Source: an uncultured Lysobacter sp. (GTDB lineage: Bacteria > Pseudomonadota > Gammaproteobacteria > Xanthomonadales > Xanthomonadaceae). From it: a stretch of DNA of 36,396 bases. A program made the translations under genes and the position numbers. Below are positions 1-7,947 of the stretch, one piece after another. The notes under the pieces are model-generated. The model saw nothing but the letters and a program-made list of their open reading frames with translations. It was not told the DNA's origin and made no database searches. The DNA is taken from NCBI GenBank assembly GCA_946480055.1, contig CAMLID010000028.1, forward strand, positions 1-36,396, written 5' to 3'. Every line of letters begins with the position of its first letter. The stretch's first letter is position 1.

Positions 1-904
1 GGTCGATATGGCCGGCCGGCTGCTTGTACCACTCGTCGCGGCGGTTGCGGCGCGATTCGATGATTTCGTCGAAGGCGGCGCTGTCGGTGCGCAGCACTTC
101 GATCGCGACCCGGTCCTTCTTCGGCACGTCGGCGGCCAGGCGGATCGAGGCGATCGGCACGCGCTGGGCCGGGTTCTCGTAGAAGCCCAGGGCGCCGGTG
201 CCGCGCGGCAGCACCGACAGCAGTTCCATGCCCTGGACCACGCGGCCGACCACGGTGATGTTGCGGTCGAGCTGGCGCGGCGACTGGCCGATCACGACGT
301 AGAGTTCGGTGCCGTTGCTGGAATCGGCGGCGACGTCGCGGCCGGCGCCGACCATGCCGTAGCAGTGCGCGAGCCAGGCCGACTTGGCGTCGGTGTCGCG
401 CGCGGCCGGGAAGCCGTCGGAAAAGCCGACCTGCTGCGCCCAGCCGTCGGGATCGGGCAGCACGTGGAACGGCAGTTTGTCGCTGCTGCGTGCGAATTCG
501 GCGGGAAGCTTGGCCTTGGTGCCCTTGCCCAGCGGCTTGCGGTCCTTGTCGTCCTCGGCCGGGTCGCCCCACTGGACCACGAAATTGTCCTGCGAGCGGT
601 TGATGCTGAGCCCGTTCCAATAGCCGTTGCGGGCCAGGGCGCGGATGTTGGCGACGTGCGCGGGCGCGAAGTCGGGCGCGAGCTCGATCACCACCCGGCC
701 GCGCGGCAGGCTGAGGTAGAGGGTGTCGCGCGGGTCGAGCGCACGCCAGTCGGTGGGTTTGGTCGCGTCGAGGATCTCCTGCATCGAGCGCGGCTTGGCC
801 GCGTCGGCGGCCGCGGCGGCCAGCGGTAGCGACAACAGGGTCGCGGCGATCAGCAGCGGCGACAGCCATGCTGCCGGCTTGGACGAGGACGGCTTCGAAC
901 GCAT
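1..904 (-). CDS. Cyclophilin-type peptidyl-prolyl isomerase, secreted (3' end outside window)
   Basis: The reverse strand reads from ATG at 904 to the left edge without a stop (about 301 codons), so the C-terminus is missing. Residues 1-33 look like a Sec signal peptide: a basic start, a Leu/Ala-rich core and an AAAADA cleavage region. Cyclophilin signatures follow: [16 protein letters not shown], then [23 protein letters not shown], and the later [12 protein letters not shown]. Cyclophilins catalyse cis-trans isomerisation of X-Pro bonds, and this one should act in the periplasm. It is longer than PpiA (about 190 residues) because of an insertion between FVVQWGD and the HCYGMVGAG segment and an extended tail. 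AAGGGGAG sits 8 bases before the ATG. The DUF1579 gene ends 15 bases upstream on the same strand, so they are probably co-transcribed. The family call is firm; substrates are unknown. Confidence 0.9.
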   Translation of the reverse strand, partial: MRSKPSSSKPAAWLSPLLIAATLLSLPLAAAAADAAKPRSMQEILDATKPTDWRALDPRDTLYLSLPRGRVVIELAPDFAPAHVANIRALARNGYWNGLSINRSQDNFVVQWGDPAEDDKDRKPLGKGTKAKLPAEFARSSDKLPFHVLPDPDGWAQQVGFSDGFPAARDTDAKSAWLAHCYGMVGAGRDVAADSSNGTELYVVIGQSPRQLDRNITVVGRVVQGMELLSVLPRGTGALGFYENPAQRVPIASIRLAADVPKKDRVAIEVLRTDSAAFDEIIESRRNRRDEWYKQPAGHID

Positions 905-919
905 CGGTGGATCTCCCCT

Positions 920-1381
920 TCAGGTCGAGCGAGTGTAGTCGCCGCGCATGAACTCGGTGTAGTCGTCCTGGCCCGGGAACCGGTTCTCGATCACGAAGCG
1001 ATAGCGGTCGCCGTCGAATTCGTAGCGGTAGCGCGCTTCGCCGCGCGGGGTGACCTTCTCGAAGCTGAGCACCTCGCCATCCCAACGGCCGCGCGCGGGT
1101 TCGGGCGGGAATCCGAGGCTGTCGAACCACCACCACAGCACGGTGTCGCTGTCGGGCTCGATCAGGAACACGCCGTGACCGTGGAACACGACCTGGCCAT
1201 CGCGCTCTTCCTCGTACTCCTGGATCAGGGCCATGCCGTCCAATGAGGGCCGGCATACGGTGCGGCCGATCCCCGCGCCGCCAGAGCCCCAGGGCGAAGG
1301 CGAGAGCCGTTCGTCGCCTTGCCAGTGGCCGGCGAAACGCATCAACCGCGCATGCGCGGGACCGGGGCGGGGCATGTCCAT
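920..1381 (-). CDS. DUF1579-family protein
   Basis: About 153 residues from the ATG at 1381. The N-terminal pattern (MPRPGPAHARLMRFAGHWQG), followed by a run of beta-strand-like segments and a WWWFDSLG motif, matches DUF1579, whose function is unknown. These proteins probably form small beta barrels of the lipocalin type. The frame stays open to an ATG at 1495, but the extra 38 residues are Pro/Arg-rich and unlike the family. The shorter start is therefore preferred, although its ribosome binding site is weak. The gene is divergent from padR and lies 15 bases before the cyclophilin gene. No signal peptide is visible, so it is probably cytoplasmic. Confidence 0.75.
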   Translation of the reverse strand: MDMPRPGPAHARLMRFAGHWQGDERLSPSPWGSGGAGIGRTVCRPSLDGMALIQEYEEERDGQVVFHGHGVFLIEPDSDTVLWWWFDSLGFPPEPARGRWDGEVLSFEKVTPRGEARYRYEFDGDRYRFVIENRFPGQDDYTEFMRGDYTRST

Positions 1382-1479
1382 GGCGAGTTCCGGCTGCGGT
1401 GGGACCGGCAGCGTAGCGTGGCCCTCCAGGCGGGCGCGTGCAGGCCGCACCGTCGGTGCCGGGACCCGGTAGTACGGCC

Positions 1480-1520
1480 TAGTTACTAATGGCATGCGCG
1501 GTATAGCGAACTTAATACTA
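1480..1520. promoter_or_regulatory. AT-rich divergent promoter/operator region
   Basis: In an otherwise GC-rich sequence this stretch is markedly AT-rich. It holds a short perfect inverted repeat TAGT-T-ACTA (1480-1488) and the -10-like TATAGC and TAATAC. It lies upstream of the PadR gene and between the divergent transcripts. PadR regulators usually repress their own operons, so an autoregulatory operator is likely, but the repeat is shorter than the commonly described ATGT-N8-ACAT site. Inference only. Confidence 0.4.
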
Positions 1521-1550
1521 CTGTGGTCTCCAAGCTAGCGGGACCGGACC

Positions 1551-1916
1551 ATGACCGACATCGAAAGCCACCTCAGGAAGTTCCAGAAAGAGCTCAGCGC
1601 AGGCACCGTGTCGCTGGCCCTCTTGGCCGTACTCGGCGCCACTGCCGAGCCGATGTACGGCTACCAGATCGCCAAGCGCCTGGAGCGCGAAGGCGAGGGC
1701 GTGCTCAGCGGCAAGCAGAGCGCGCTCTACCCGGTGCTGCGCAACCTCGGTGCCTCGGGCCTGCTCGACAGTCATGTCGAGCCTTCGGTGACCGGGCCGC
1801 CGCGCCGCTACTACCGCATCACCGACACCGGCCGCGAAGTCCTGCAGCAATGGACTTCGGCCTGGCGGGCCACCCGAGATTCCGTCGATTCCGTCCTTGA
1901 AGGGCCGACCGCATGA
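1551..1916 (+). CDS. PadR-family transcriptional regulator
   Basis: 121 residues. The core is a PadR winged helix: LALLAVLGATAEPMYGYQIA (helices 1-2), then the recognition and wing region LSGKQSALYPVLRNLGASGL and PPRRYYRITDTGREVL. The protein lacks the long C-terminal dimerisation helices of PadR-s1 types and so is the short form. It probably represses its own promoter and responds to a ligand or membrane stress. Its stop overlaps the start of the HAAS gene (ATGA at 1913-1916). PadR plus HAAS/DUF1700 membrane protein is a recurring pair in bacteria, which supports one regulatory unit. The start follows a GGACCGGACC stretch with no strong Shine-Dalgarno. Confidence 0.93.
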   Translation: MTDIESHLRKFQKELSAGTVSLALLAVLGATAEPMYGYQIAKRLEREGEGVLSGKQSALYPVLRNLGASGLLDSHVEPSVTGPPRRYYRITDTGREVLQQWTSAWRATRDSVDSVLEGPTA

Positions 1917-2830
1917 ACGCCACCACCGATAAACCGCTGCCGCATTCGATCCCCGAATACCTCGACCGCCTGCGCGCCGCGCTGGCCGGCGCCGATCCGG
2001 CGCTGGTCCAGGACGCGCTCTACGACGCCGAGGAGTACCTGCGCTCGGAATTGGCCGAGAACCCCGGCAAGAGCGAGGCCGAAGTGATCGCCGCCGTCGC
2101 CGGCAGCTACGGCGCGCCCGACGAGGTCGCCGAGATCTACCGCGATACCGAGGTCACCGTGCAGACCGCGTTGCGCACGCCGCCGCCGCGGCCGCGCAAG
2201 TCGGTGTTGGGGCAGTTCTTCGGCGTCGCCGCCGAGCCGCGCACCTACGCCGCGCTGTTCTACATGCTGCTGTCGCTGGCCACCGGCATCTTCTACTTCA
2301 CCTGGGTGGTCACCGGCGCCTCGCTGTCGGCTGGCCTGGCGGTGCTGATCATCGGCATCCCGTTCGTGATCCTGTTCCTGGGTTCGGTGCGGGTGCTGTC
2401 GCTGGTCGAAGGGCGCCTGGTCGAGGTGATGCTGGGCGAGCGCATGCCGCGCCGACCCTTGTACAGCGGCCGCGGCAAGCCGCTGTTCGACCGTATCAAG
2501 GACATGTTCGTCGACCCGCGCACCTGGGGCACGCTGCTGTATATGGTGCTGATGATGCCGCTGGGCATCCTCTACTTCACGATCGCGGTGACCGGGCTGA
2601 GCGTGTCGCTGTCGCTGATCCTGGCGCCGATCGCGATGCTGTTCGGCAGCTTCGGCGCCGGCTTCTGGGTCGACGACGTCAATGTGATGTCGGCGCCCTG
2701 GACCTGGCCGCTGGCGATGGCGCTGGGCATCGTGCTGCTGTTCGTGACCCTGCACATCGCACGCGGCGTCGGCATCTTCCACGGCGCGCTGGCCAAGCAT
2801 CTGCTGGTGAAGTCGTCGCAGTACAGCTGA
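1913..2830 (+). CDS. HAAS-domain membrane protein with putative sensor domain
   Basis: 305 residues. Residues 10-90 match the HAAS/DUF1700 helical domain (IPEYLDRLRAALAGADPALV, DALYDAEEYLRSEL, VIAAVAGSYGAPDEVAEIYR). The rest resembles the PF13796 'putative sensor' membrane domain in two similar halves. Each half begins with PRTY/PRTW and carries two hydrophobic segments (LFYMLLSLATGIFYFTWVV; LLYMVLMMPLGILYFTIAV), with an LVEGRLVEVMLGERMPRR linker. A last membrane segment lies near residues 265-285. It is probably an inner-membrane protein whose cytosolic HAAS domain talks to the overlapping PadR gene product. The ligand is unknown. The domain assignment is by eye and fairly secure for HAAS, less so for the sensor part. 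Confidence 0.8.
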   Translation: MNATTDKPLPHSIPEYLDRLRAALAGADPALVQDALYDAEEYLRSELAENPGKSEAEVIAAVAGSYGAPDEVAEIYRDTEVTVQTALRTPPPRPRKSVLGQFFGVAAEPRTYAALFYMLLSLATGIFYFTWVVTGASLSAGLAVLIIGIPFVILFLGSVRVLSLVEGRLVEVMLGERMPRRPLYSGRGKPLFDRIKDMFVDPRTWGTLLYMVLMMPLGILYFTIAVTGLSVSLSLILAPIAMLFGSFGAGFWVDDVNVMSAPWTWPLAMALGIVLLFVTLHIARGVGIFHGALAKHLLVKSSQYS

Positions 2831-2850
2831 GCGGGATACCACGCAAACGC

Positions 2851-2882
2851 GAAGGCCCGGCGGATCGCTCCGCCGGGCCTTC
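2851..2882. terminator. Bidirectional terminator hairpin
   Basis: A perfect 14-bp stem, GAAGGCCCGGCGGA, with a 4-base loop lies just after the HAAS gene stop and before the convergent phaZ gene. There is no long T tract, so it works either as a weak intrinsic terminator or as a 3' end stabiliser for both transcripts. Confidence 0.7.
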
Positions 2883-2893
2883 GTCGTTCAGCC

Positions 2894-2915
2894 CCTCTCG
2901 CGCCTGCGCGAGAGG
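2894..2915. repeat. Short intergenic inverted repeat (CCTCTCGCG type)
   Basis: CCTCTCGCG and CGCGAGAGG are separated by CCTG. A similar element, TCTCCCGC-GT-GCGGGAGA, is at 15651-15668. Both lie in intergenic space beside a gene 3' end, as expected of a dispersed small palindrome family. Confidence 0.5.
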
Positions 2916-2927
2916 AGGGAGGGCTGC

Positions 2928-4175
2928 CTAAGCCGCGTACTTGGCGATGAAGTCGCGCACCTGCGGATAGACCTGCTCGCGCCAGCGGCGGCCGCTGAAG
3001 ATGCCGTAGTGGCCGGCGCCCTTGACCTCGATGTGTTGGCGGTCGGCTTCGGCGATGCCGGTGCACAGGCGGTGTGCGGCGCGGGTCTGGCCCTGGCCGG
3101 AGATGTCGTCGAGTTCGCCCTCGATGGTCAGCAGCGCGGTCTTGCCGATCGCGGCCGGGTTCACGCGCTCGCCGGCGACGTCCCACAGGCCGCGCGGCAG
3201 CAGATGTTCCTGGAACACCACGCGGATCGTGTCGAGGTAGTACTCGGCCGGCATGTCGAGCACGGCGTTGTATTCGTCGTAGAAGCGCCGATGCGAGGCC
3301 GCGTCTTCGAGGTCGCCCTTGAGCAGGTCCTGGTAGAAATCCCAGTGCGACTGGAAGTGGCGTTCCGGGTTCATGGCGACGAAGCCGCCGTGCTGAAGGA
3401 AGCCCGGGTACACGCGGCGACCGCCGCCGGGGTAGTTGGCCGGCACGTGGTGGATCAGGTTGCCTTCGAACCACCACAGCGGCTTGTGCACGGCCAGGTC
3501 GTTGACCTGGGTCGGGCTTTCGCGGGTGTCGATCGGCCCGCCCATCATCACCAGCGAGCGCGGCGTGGGTTCGCCGCGCGCGGCCATCAGCGACACCGCC
3601 GCCAGCACCGGCACGGTCGGCTGGCAGACGCTGATCACGTGCAGGTTCTCTGCGCCGATCAGGCGGATGAACTCCTGGATGTAGGCGACGTAGTCGTCGA
3701 GCGTGAACGCGCCTTCGCTCACCGGCACCATGCGCGCATCGATCCAGTCGGTGATGTAGACCTTGTGGTCGCGCAGCAGGGTTTTGACGGTGTCGCGCAG
3801 CAGGGTGCTGTGGTGGCCCGACAGCGGCGCGACCACCAGCACCGGCGGATCGTCCTTGAGCTCGGCGATGTTGTCGGCGTCGTCGGCGTAGCGCTTGAAG
3901 CGTAGCAGACGGCAGAACGGCTTGCGCTTCATTTCGCGCTCGATCACCGGGTAGGTGTCGCCGTCGATCTCCAGCGAGTGGATGCCGAACTCGGGTTTCT
4001 CGTAGTCCTTGCCGATCCGGTAGAGCAGTTCGTAGCCGGCGGCGACGCGCGAGGCGCCGGGCACGGTCGACAGCCAGCTGCCGGGAGCGGCGAACATCTT
4101 GGAGCCGGCGTCGGCCCAGTAGGTCATCGGCGCCAGCCAGGCGCGGCCGAGTTCGTGCATCTGGTAAAGCAGCAT
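2928..4175 (-). CDS. phaZ: Intracellular polyhydroxybutyrate depolymerase
   Basis: 415 residues, the normal length of the intracellular PHB depolymerase family (PhaZ1 type). It is an alpha/beta hydrolase that cuts stored poly-3-hydroxybutyrate granules in the cytoplasm. The nucleophile is a cysteine rather than serine: C184 in HVISVCQPTVP. The acid is D356 in EGELDDISG and the base H389 in KGAGHYGIF. These positions match the Cys-Asp-His triad known from Ralstonia PhaZ1 to within one residue. The N-terminus (MLLYQMHELGRAWLAPMTYW) is also typical. No PHA synthase gene is in the window. The gene is convergent with the HAAS gene and has its own upstream gap of about 97 bases. Confidence 0.93.
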   Translation of the reverse strand: MLLYQMHELGRAWLAPMTYWADAGSKMFAAPGSWLSTVPGASRVAAGYELLYRIGKDYEKPEFGIHSLEIDGDTYPVIEREMKRKPFCRLLRFKRYADDADNIAELKDDPPVLVVAPLSGHHSTLLRDTVKTLLRDHKVYITDWIDARMVPVSEGAFTLDDYVAYIQEFIRLIGAENLHVISVCQPTVPVLAAVSLMAARGEPTPRSLVMMGGPIDTRESPTQVNDLAVHKPLWWFEGNLIHHVPANYPGGGRRVYPGFLQHGGFVAMNPERHFQSHWDFYQDLLKGDLEDAASHRRFYDEYNAVLDMPAEYYLDTIRVVFQEHLLPRGLWDVAGERVNPAAIGKTALLTIEGELDDISGQGQTRAAHRLCTGIAEADRQHIEVKGAGHYGIFSGRRWREQVYPQVRDFIAKYAA

Positions 4176-4272
4176 CGGGCGGATCCCAAGGAACGACGGT
4201 TGGCTAACGACAGTTTGCTGCGGCGCAGCATAGCCGATAGCGCGGGCGCCGGCGTTAATCCGGCGCGGATGT

Positions 4273-4866
4273 TCAGCCTGGGGTTTCCAGCGCCGCGGCG
4301 CCCTCGCTCAGGCCCGGCGCCAGCCACAGGTGCGAGCCCAGCGGGGCGAAGCCGACGGCGGCGAAACGGTCGCGGTAGAACCGCGCCGGGCGGCGCTTGA
4401 AGCCGACGGTATCGCCGTCGACGCCGTCCTCGCGGGTGAAGGTCTCCAGGAACGCGACCCCGGCGCAGAGCTCGGCCAGTCCGGGCAGGCCGCGTTCGAG
4501 CTCGCGGGTGTCGACGTAGTGCAGCACGTCGCTGCAGATCAGCAGATCGACCGGTGGGCACGGCCGCAGCGCTTCGAAATCGCCGAAGCGGGCGTAGTGC
4601 AGGTTGCGGCGCGCACCGTGGCGGGCGACGGCATATTCGCTGCTGTCGAAGCCCAGATACCGCAGCTTGGGTCGCAGCTTCAGCAGCGGCGCACGCCAGG
4701 CGGCTTCGCCGGCGCCGACGTCGAGCACGCTGCGGATCGGGCGCTCCAAGTGGTATTCGGCGCTGGCCACGGCCAGCGCGACCTTGCGCTGCAGGCGCGC
4801 GCGGCCGCCGATCTCGGGATCGCGGTACCAGCGCTGGAAGTAGTCGCGGTCGTACTGTTTGCTCAT
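4273..4866 (-). CDS. Class I SAM-dependent methyltransferase
   Basis: About 197 residues. The Rossmann motif I (SVLDVGAGEAAW) binds S-adenosylmethionine. LRYLGFDSSEYAV is the acidic motif II region and VDLLICSDVLHYVD is motif IV, followed by GLAELCAGVAFLETFTRE. The N-terminal DRDYFQRWYRDPEIGGRARL resembles small-molecule methyltransferases. The substrate cannot be told. An in-frame ATG lies four codons upstream at 4878; the internal ATG at 4866 is preferred because AGGA stands 4 bases before it. The gene is divergent from hemJ across about 100 bases. Confidence 0.8.
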   Translation of the reverse strand: MSKQYDRDYFQRWYRDPEIGGRARLQRKVALAVASAEYHLERPIRSVLDVGAGEAAWRAPLLKLRPKLRYLGFDSSEYAVARHGARRNLHYARFGDFEALRPCPPVDLLICSDVLHYVDTRELERGLPGLAELCAGVAFLETFTREDGVDGDTVGFKRRPARFYRDRFAAVGFAPLGSHLWLAPGLSEGAAALETPG

Positions 4867-4968
4867 CGTGTCCTGCATGCGTTCGTCGGCATCGGCCGCG
4901 GGCGGCGGCGTGGCATCCTAGCGCGGCCGCGCGCCCGGCCCGCAACCGCCACCCACAGGAAGCCTGCG

Positions 4969-5391
4969 ATGAATGCCTATCTCTGGACCAAGACCGCCCA
5001 TGTCGTATTCGTGATGGCGTGGATGGGAGGGGTGTTCTACCTGCCCCGGATCCTGGTCAATCTGACCGAGGCGGGCGACGAGCCGGCGGTGCGCGCGCGC
5101 CTGGTGCTGATGGGCCGGCGGCTGTACCGCTTCGGCCACATCATGTTCGGCCTGGCGGCCTTGGCGGGCCTGACCCTGTGGCTGCATTTCGGCATCAGCG
5201 GCGGTTGGCTGCACGCGAAGCTGACCCTGGTGGTGCTGATGCTGGCGCACTACGTGATGTCGGGGCGCTGGCTCAAGGGCGTGGAGCGCGGGCGGCCGCT
5301 GCCGGGGGCGACGACGCTGCGCTGGTTCAACGAGTTGCCGGTGCTGCTGTTGATCGGGGTGGTGTTTCTGGTGCTGGCGAAGCCGTTCTGA
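4969..5391 (+). CDS. hemJ: HemJ-type protoporphyrinogen IX oxidase
   Basis: 140 residues, four hydrophobic segments, matching the HemJ/UPF0093 family. HemJ converts protoporphyrinogen IX to protoporphyrin IX in heme synthesis at the inner membrane. Conserved family features are visible: H11 in KTAHVVFVMAWMGG, R27 in YLPRILVNL, K84 in GWLHAKLTLVVLMLAHYVM, and the C-terminal LRWFNELPVLLLIGVV. AGGAAGCC lies just before the ATG. The short spacing to the divergent methyltransferase suggests a shared promoter region. The family call is good; HemJ function follows from the family. Confidence 0.87.
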   Translation: MNAYLWTKTAHVVFVMAWMGGVFYLPRILVNLTEAGDEPAVRARLVLMGRRLYRFGHIMFGLAALAGLTLWLHFGISGGWLHAKLTLVVLMLAHYVMSGRWLKGVERGRPLPGATTLRWFNELPVLLLIGVVFLVLAKPF

Positions 5392-5452
5392 GCGAGCGCG
5401 GCCGTTGCGGTCCGGGCATGCAGCATCGGCTGCTTCGGCAAGCGCCGGTTTT

Positions 5453-5482
5453 GGGTAGGAACGGCGCAAGCCGCGACCGCGA
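5453..5482 (+). repeat. REP-like element, copy 1
   Basis: GGGTAGGAACGGCGCAAGCC followed by GCGACCGCGA: a 3' flanking REP-like sequence with an internal CGGC..GCCG palindrome. It is the first of three copies within 170 bases downstream of hemJ; related copies are at 29832 and 35977. Confidence 0.75.
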
Positions 5483-5531
5483 ACTTCGTCTGCCGGCGGA
5501 GGTTTCGTTTCGAGTTCGCCTTCTGCTTTCT

Positions 5532-5557
5532 GTGGGAGCGGCGTGAGCCGCGATCGC
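5532..5557 (+). repeat. REP-like element, copy 2
   Basis: GTGGGAGCGGCGTGAGCCGC followed by GATCGC. Same family and orientation as the copy at 5453, with G for T-A in the head and GATCGC in the tail. Confidence 0.75.
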
Positions 5558-5593
5558 CAGCCCCGCGTCCGCGCCCGCTTCGCTCTTGCTTTG

Positions 5594-5622
5594 GGGTAGG
5601 AGCGGCGTAAGCCGCGACCGCG
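5594..5622 (+). repeat. REP-like element, copy 3
   Basis: GGGTAGGAGCGGCGTAAGCC followed by GCGACCGCG. Same orientation as the two preceding copies. The spacings of about 79 and 62 bases are irregular, so this is a cluster rather than a tandem array. Confidence 0.75.
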
Positions 5623-5649
5623 ACCTCCGAGGTTCGGCGAAGGTTTCGA

Positions 5650-5880
5650 TTCTTAAGTCAAAGGCTTCCGCCCGCTGCGCGTGCGGGTCACTTTCTCTTG
5701 CTAGCCCAAGAGTCCGCCTGGATTCCCTACGGTCAAAAGTAACCAAAGAGAAGGGCTTGCCTAGACAAACCTCCCCTGCGAGTTCGGTGCGTGCGCCGGG
5801 ATTTTTCGACGGGACATCCCTGTCCCATCGAAAAACGCCGCGCATCCTGCGCGCCGCCCTTCGGGTCTACGGTTGTTCGT
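5650..5880. repeat. Dispersed intergenic element with TTTTTCGA hairpin
   Basis: This gene-free stretch carries CACTTTCTCTTGCTAGCC, then AAAAGTAACCAAAGAGAAGG, a pattern I recognise from dispersed non-coding repeats in Xanthomonadaceae and other proteobacteria. It ends with a strong hairpin: TTTTTCGACGGGACA (5802-5816), loop TCCC, and the near-perfect complement TGTCCCATCGAAAAA (5821-5835, one mismatch). No open frame here has coding character. Element boundaries are approximate. Confidence 0.5.
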
Positions 5881-5906
5881 CGTAGTGCGGTGCTATGGAT
5901 TCCAAT

Positions 5907-5982
<76 letters not shown>

Positions 5983-6077
5983 GTGTGACGCGCGGCGCCT
6001 CGGTCGCGGTCGCCTCGACTGTGGGAACGATCGCGTCGCATCGAACGTCCCGCGGCCCCGATACGTCGCGTTCGAAC

Positions 6078-7808
6078 TCAGCGGCTCTTGAAATCGTCTG
6101 GCTTCGGCAACGTAACCGGGACCTGCTGGGCGTCGCAGTCGCCCTTGGCGCAGAGCGCCGCGCGCAGTTTCGGCATGGCCTGCAGCATGAAGTGGAAGAT
6201 CGTGTTCTGTTCGACGCTGCCGCGGACCGCGTCGCTGCCGGGGCCGCGCGCCCAGATGCCGACGTCGTCGCCGCCGTGGGATTCGTTGCTGGTCGGGACC
6301 AGCGACTCCTGCAGGTAGTCGGGTTGCTCGGTGTCCACTTTGGTCAGGTCCGGACGGCCGCGCTCGGCCTGCTGGGTGCCGCTGGCGGTATGCAGGAAAC
6401 GTTTCGGGCCTTCCGGTTGCTGTGCGCTGGCGCCGACGTAGCCGGGACCGTTGCTGTAGCTGAGCGTGGTGTAGGGCATGCCGAGCGAATCGCGCGCGTA
6501 GTCGGCGGCGTCGCCGTCTTCGCCGCTGGTGCCGCGCACCTTGCCCAGGATCGGATTGCCGCGCACCGGGTAGCCGACGAAGCTGAGCGTGTGCGAGTGG
6601 TCGGCGGTGACCAGGATCAGGGTGTCGTCGGCCGAGGTCGCCTCGCTGGCCGCGCGCACCGCGTCGCTCAGGGCGACGGTTTCGGTCAGAGCGCGGTAAG
6701 CGTTGCCGTAGTGGTGGGCGTGATCGATGCGGCCGCCTTCGACCAGCAGCACCCAGCCGTTGCCGCCCTTGTCGGCGCTCAGGCCGTTCAGGCGCGCGAT
6801 CGCGGCGCGGGTCATCTCGGCCAGGGTCGGTTCGCCGGCGCCGTCCTTGGGACGGTCGTGGTCGAACTGCATATGGTCCGGTTCGAACAGGCCCAGCAAG
6901 GGCTTGCCCGCCGGCGCGGCCGCGAACTGCTTGGCGTTCCAGACGTAGGCGCCGTCGGGGTGGCGCTGCTTCCAGGCCGCGATCAGGTCGCGGCCGTCGA
7001 GGCGCTGGCCGACCTTATCGTCGTATTCGGGATCGCGCTGCTCGACCGTCATGAAGTTGCCGCGACCGCCGCCCATCAGCACGTCGGGTCCGGTGCCGTA
7101 GGGCGATTCGATCATCTGCCGGGCGATGTCCTGGCAGCCGGCGGTCTTGGCGTCCTCGGGCAGGTCGGCATCGTTCTCCCAGTTGCGGTCGGCCGAATGG
7201 CTGAAGGTCGCGCCGGGGGTGGCGTGGGTTACGCGGGTGGTGGTGACCACGCCGGTGGCCAGTCCGCTGCCCGCGGCGAGTTCCCACAGGCTCAGGATCG
7301 GCGCGGCCAGGGCGCCGGCGCAGTTGCCGCGCGGGGCCTGCTGGCCGATGCTGAGTACGCCGGCGCGGGTCTTCACGCCGGTGGCCATGGCGCTCATGGT
7401 GCCGGCCGAGTCCGGCGTCTGCGAATCGGTGTTGTAGGTCTTGCTGAGCGCGGTCGACGGGAAGCGCTCCCAGCTCAGGCGGTTCTCCTCGCCCGGGCCG
7501 CCTTTCTTCTGGCCCTCGAAGATGCGCGCCGCGGCGACCGTGGTCAGGCTCATGCCGTCGCCGACGAACAGGATCACGTTCCTGGCCCTGCCGGCCATCG
7601 CGCCGCGCTGCGCGGCCTGGGCGGCGCCGTCGCGGAACCACCACTGCGGGGTTTCGTCCTGCGGGCGGCGGATCTGCGGCACGTCGACCGCGACTGCGGC
7701 GGCGCCGCTGGAGGCGGGCGCGGCGGCGCGCGTTGCCGGTGTGCTGGCGCAGGCGCCGAGGCTCAGGGTGACGGCGAGGGCGAGGCAGGCGGTGCGCGTT
7801 CGGGACAT
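6078..7808 (-). CDS. Alkaline phosphatase, lipoprotein
   Basis: 576 residues. It begins with a lipoprotein signal (LALAVTLSLGAC, lipid Cys 20) and an Ala/Pro/Ser linker. The catalytic domain is of the PF00245 alkaline phosphatase family. D84 in ILFVGDGMS is a metal ligand and S134 in TPDSAGTMSAMATG the phosphorylated nucleophile. E357, D362 and H366 lie in VEGGRIDHAHH, D403-H404 in VTADHSHTL, and H511 in NESHGGDDVGIWA. All zinc/magnesium ligands seem present, so it should be active. It hydrolyses phosphate monoesters outside the cytoplasm, anchored to a membrane. It is longer than E. coli PhoA (about 470) by insertions. I see no convincing Pho box upstream. It is divergent from the symporter. 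Confidence 0.92.
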   Translation of the reverse strand: MSRTRTACLALAVTLSLGACASTPATRAAAPASSGAAAVAVDVPQIRRPQDETPQWWFRDGAAQAAQRGAMAGRARNVILFVGDGMSLTTVAAARIFEGQKKGGPGEENRLSWERFPSTALSKTYNTDSQTPDSAGTMSAMATGVKTRAGVLSIGQQAPRGNCAGALAAPILSLWELAAGSGLATGVVTTTRVTHATPGATFSHSADRNWENDADLPEDAKTAGCQDIARQMIESPYGTGPDVLMGGGRGNFMTVEQRDPEYDDKVGQRLDGRDLIAAWKQRHPDGAYVWNAKQFAAAPAGKPLLGLFEPDHMQFDHDRPKDGAGEPTLAEMTRAAIARLNGLSADKGGNGWVLLVEGGRIDHAHHYGNAYRALTETVALSDAVRAASEATSADDTLILVTADHSHTLSFVGYPVRGNPILGKVRGTSGEDGDAADYARDSLGMPYTTLSYSNGPGYVGASAQQPEGPKRFLHTASGTQQAERGRPDLTKVDTEQPDYLQESLVPTSNESHGGDDVGIWARGPGSDAVRGSVEQNTIFHFMLQAMPKLRAALCAKGDCDAQQVPVTLPKPDDFKSR

Positions 7809-7870
7809 CTTGGGGACCGGTGGCGGACGAAACCGCGATTATGACCTGCGGTTGTTGCTGGAATGGGATA

Positions 7871-7885
7871 CCGGTGTTGCACCGG
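7871..7885. promoter_or_regulatory. Inverted repeat CCGGTG-TTG-CACCGG
   Basis: A perfect 6-bp inverted repeat with a 3-base centre lies in the 139-base gap between the divergent phosphatase and symporter genes. It could be an operator. The related palindrome CGGTGCACCG occurs at 11924-11933 in another divergent gap. Function is not shown. Confidence 0.3.
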
Positions 7886-7947
7886 CGGGGGTCGCAGCGA
7901 CCGGGCGCCTCGGCTAAGGTGCCCACTCGTAGGCGCGAGGTGTCCGC

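Noticed and set aside
1811..2842. Long reverse-strand open frame of 343 codons
   Set aside because: It is the antisense shadow of the HAAS gene in high-GC DNA: it is rich in Arg, His and Gln, without motifs, and PadR/HAAS on the plus strand are clear.
5985..7844. Plus-strand open frame of 619 codons
   Set aside because: It is antisense to the alkaline phosphatase gene, which has complete catalytic motifs.
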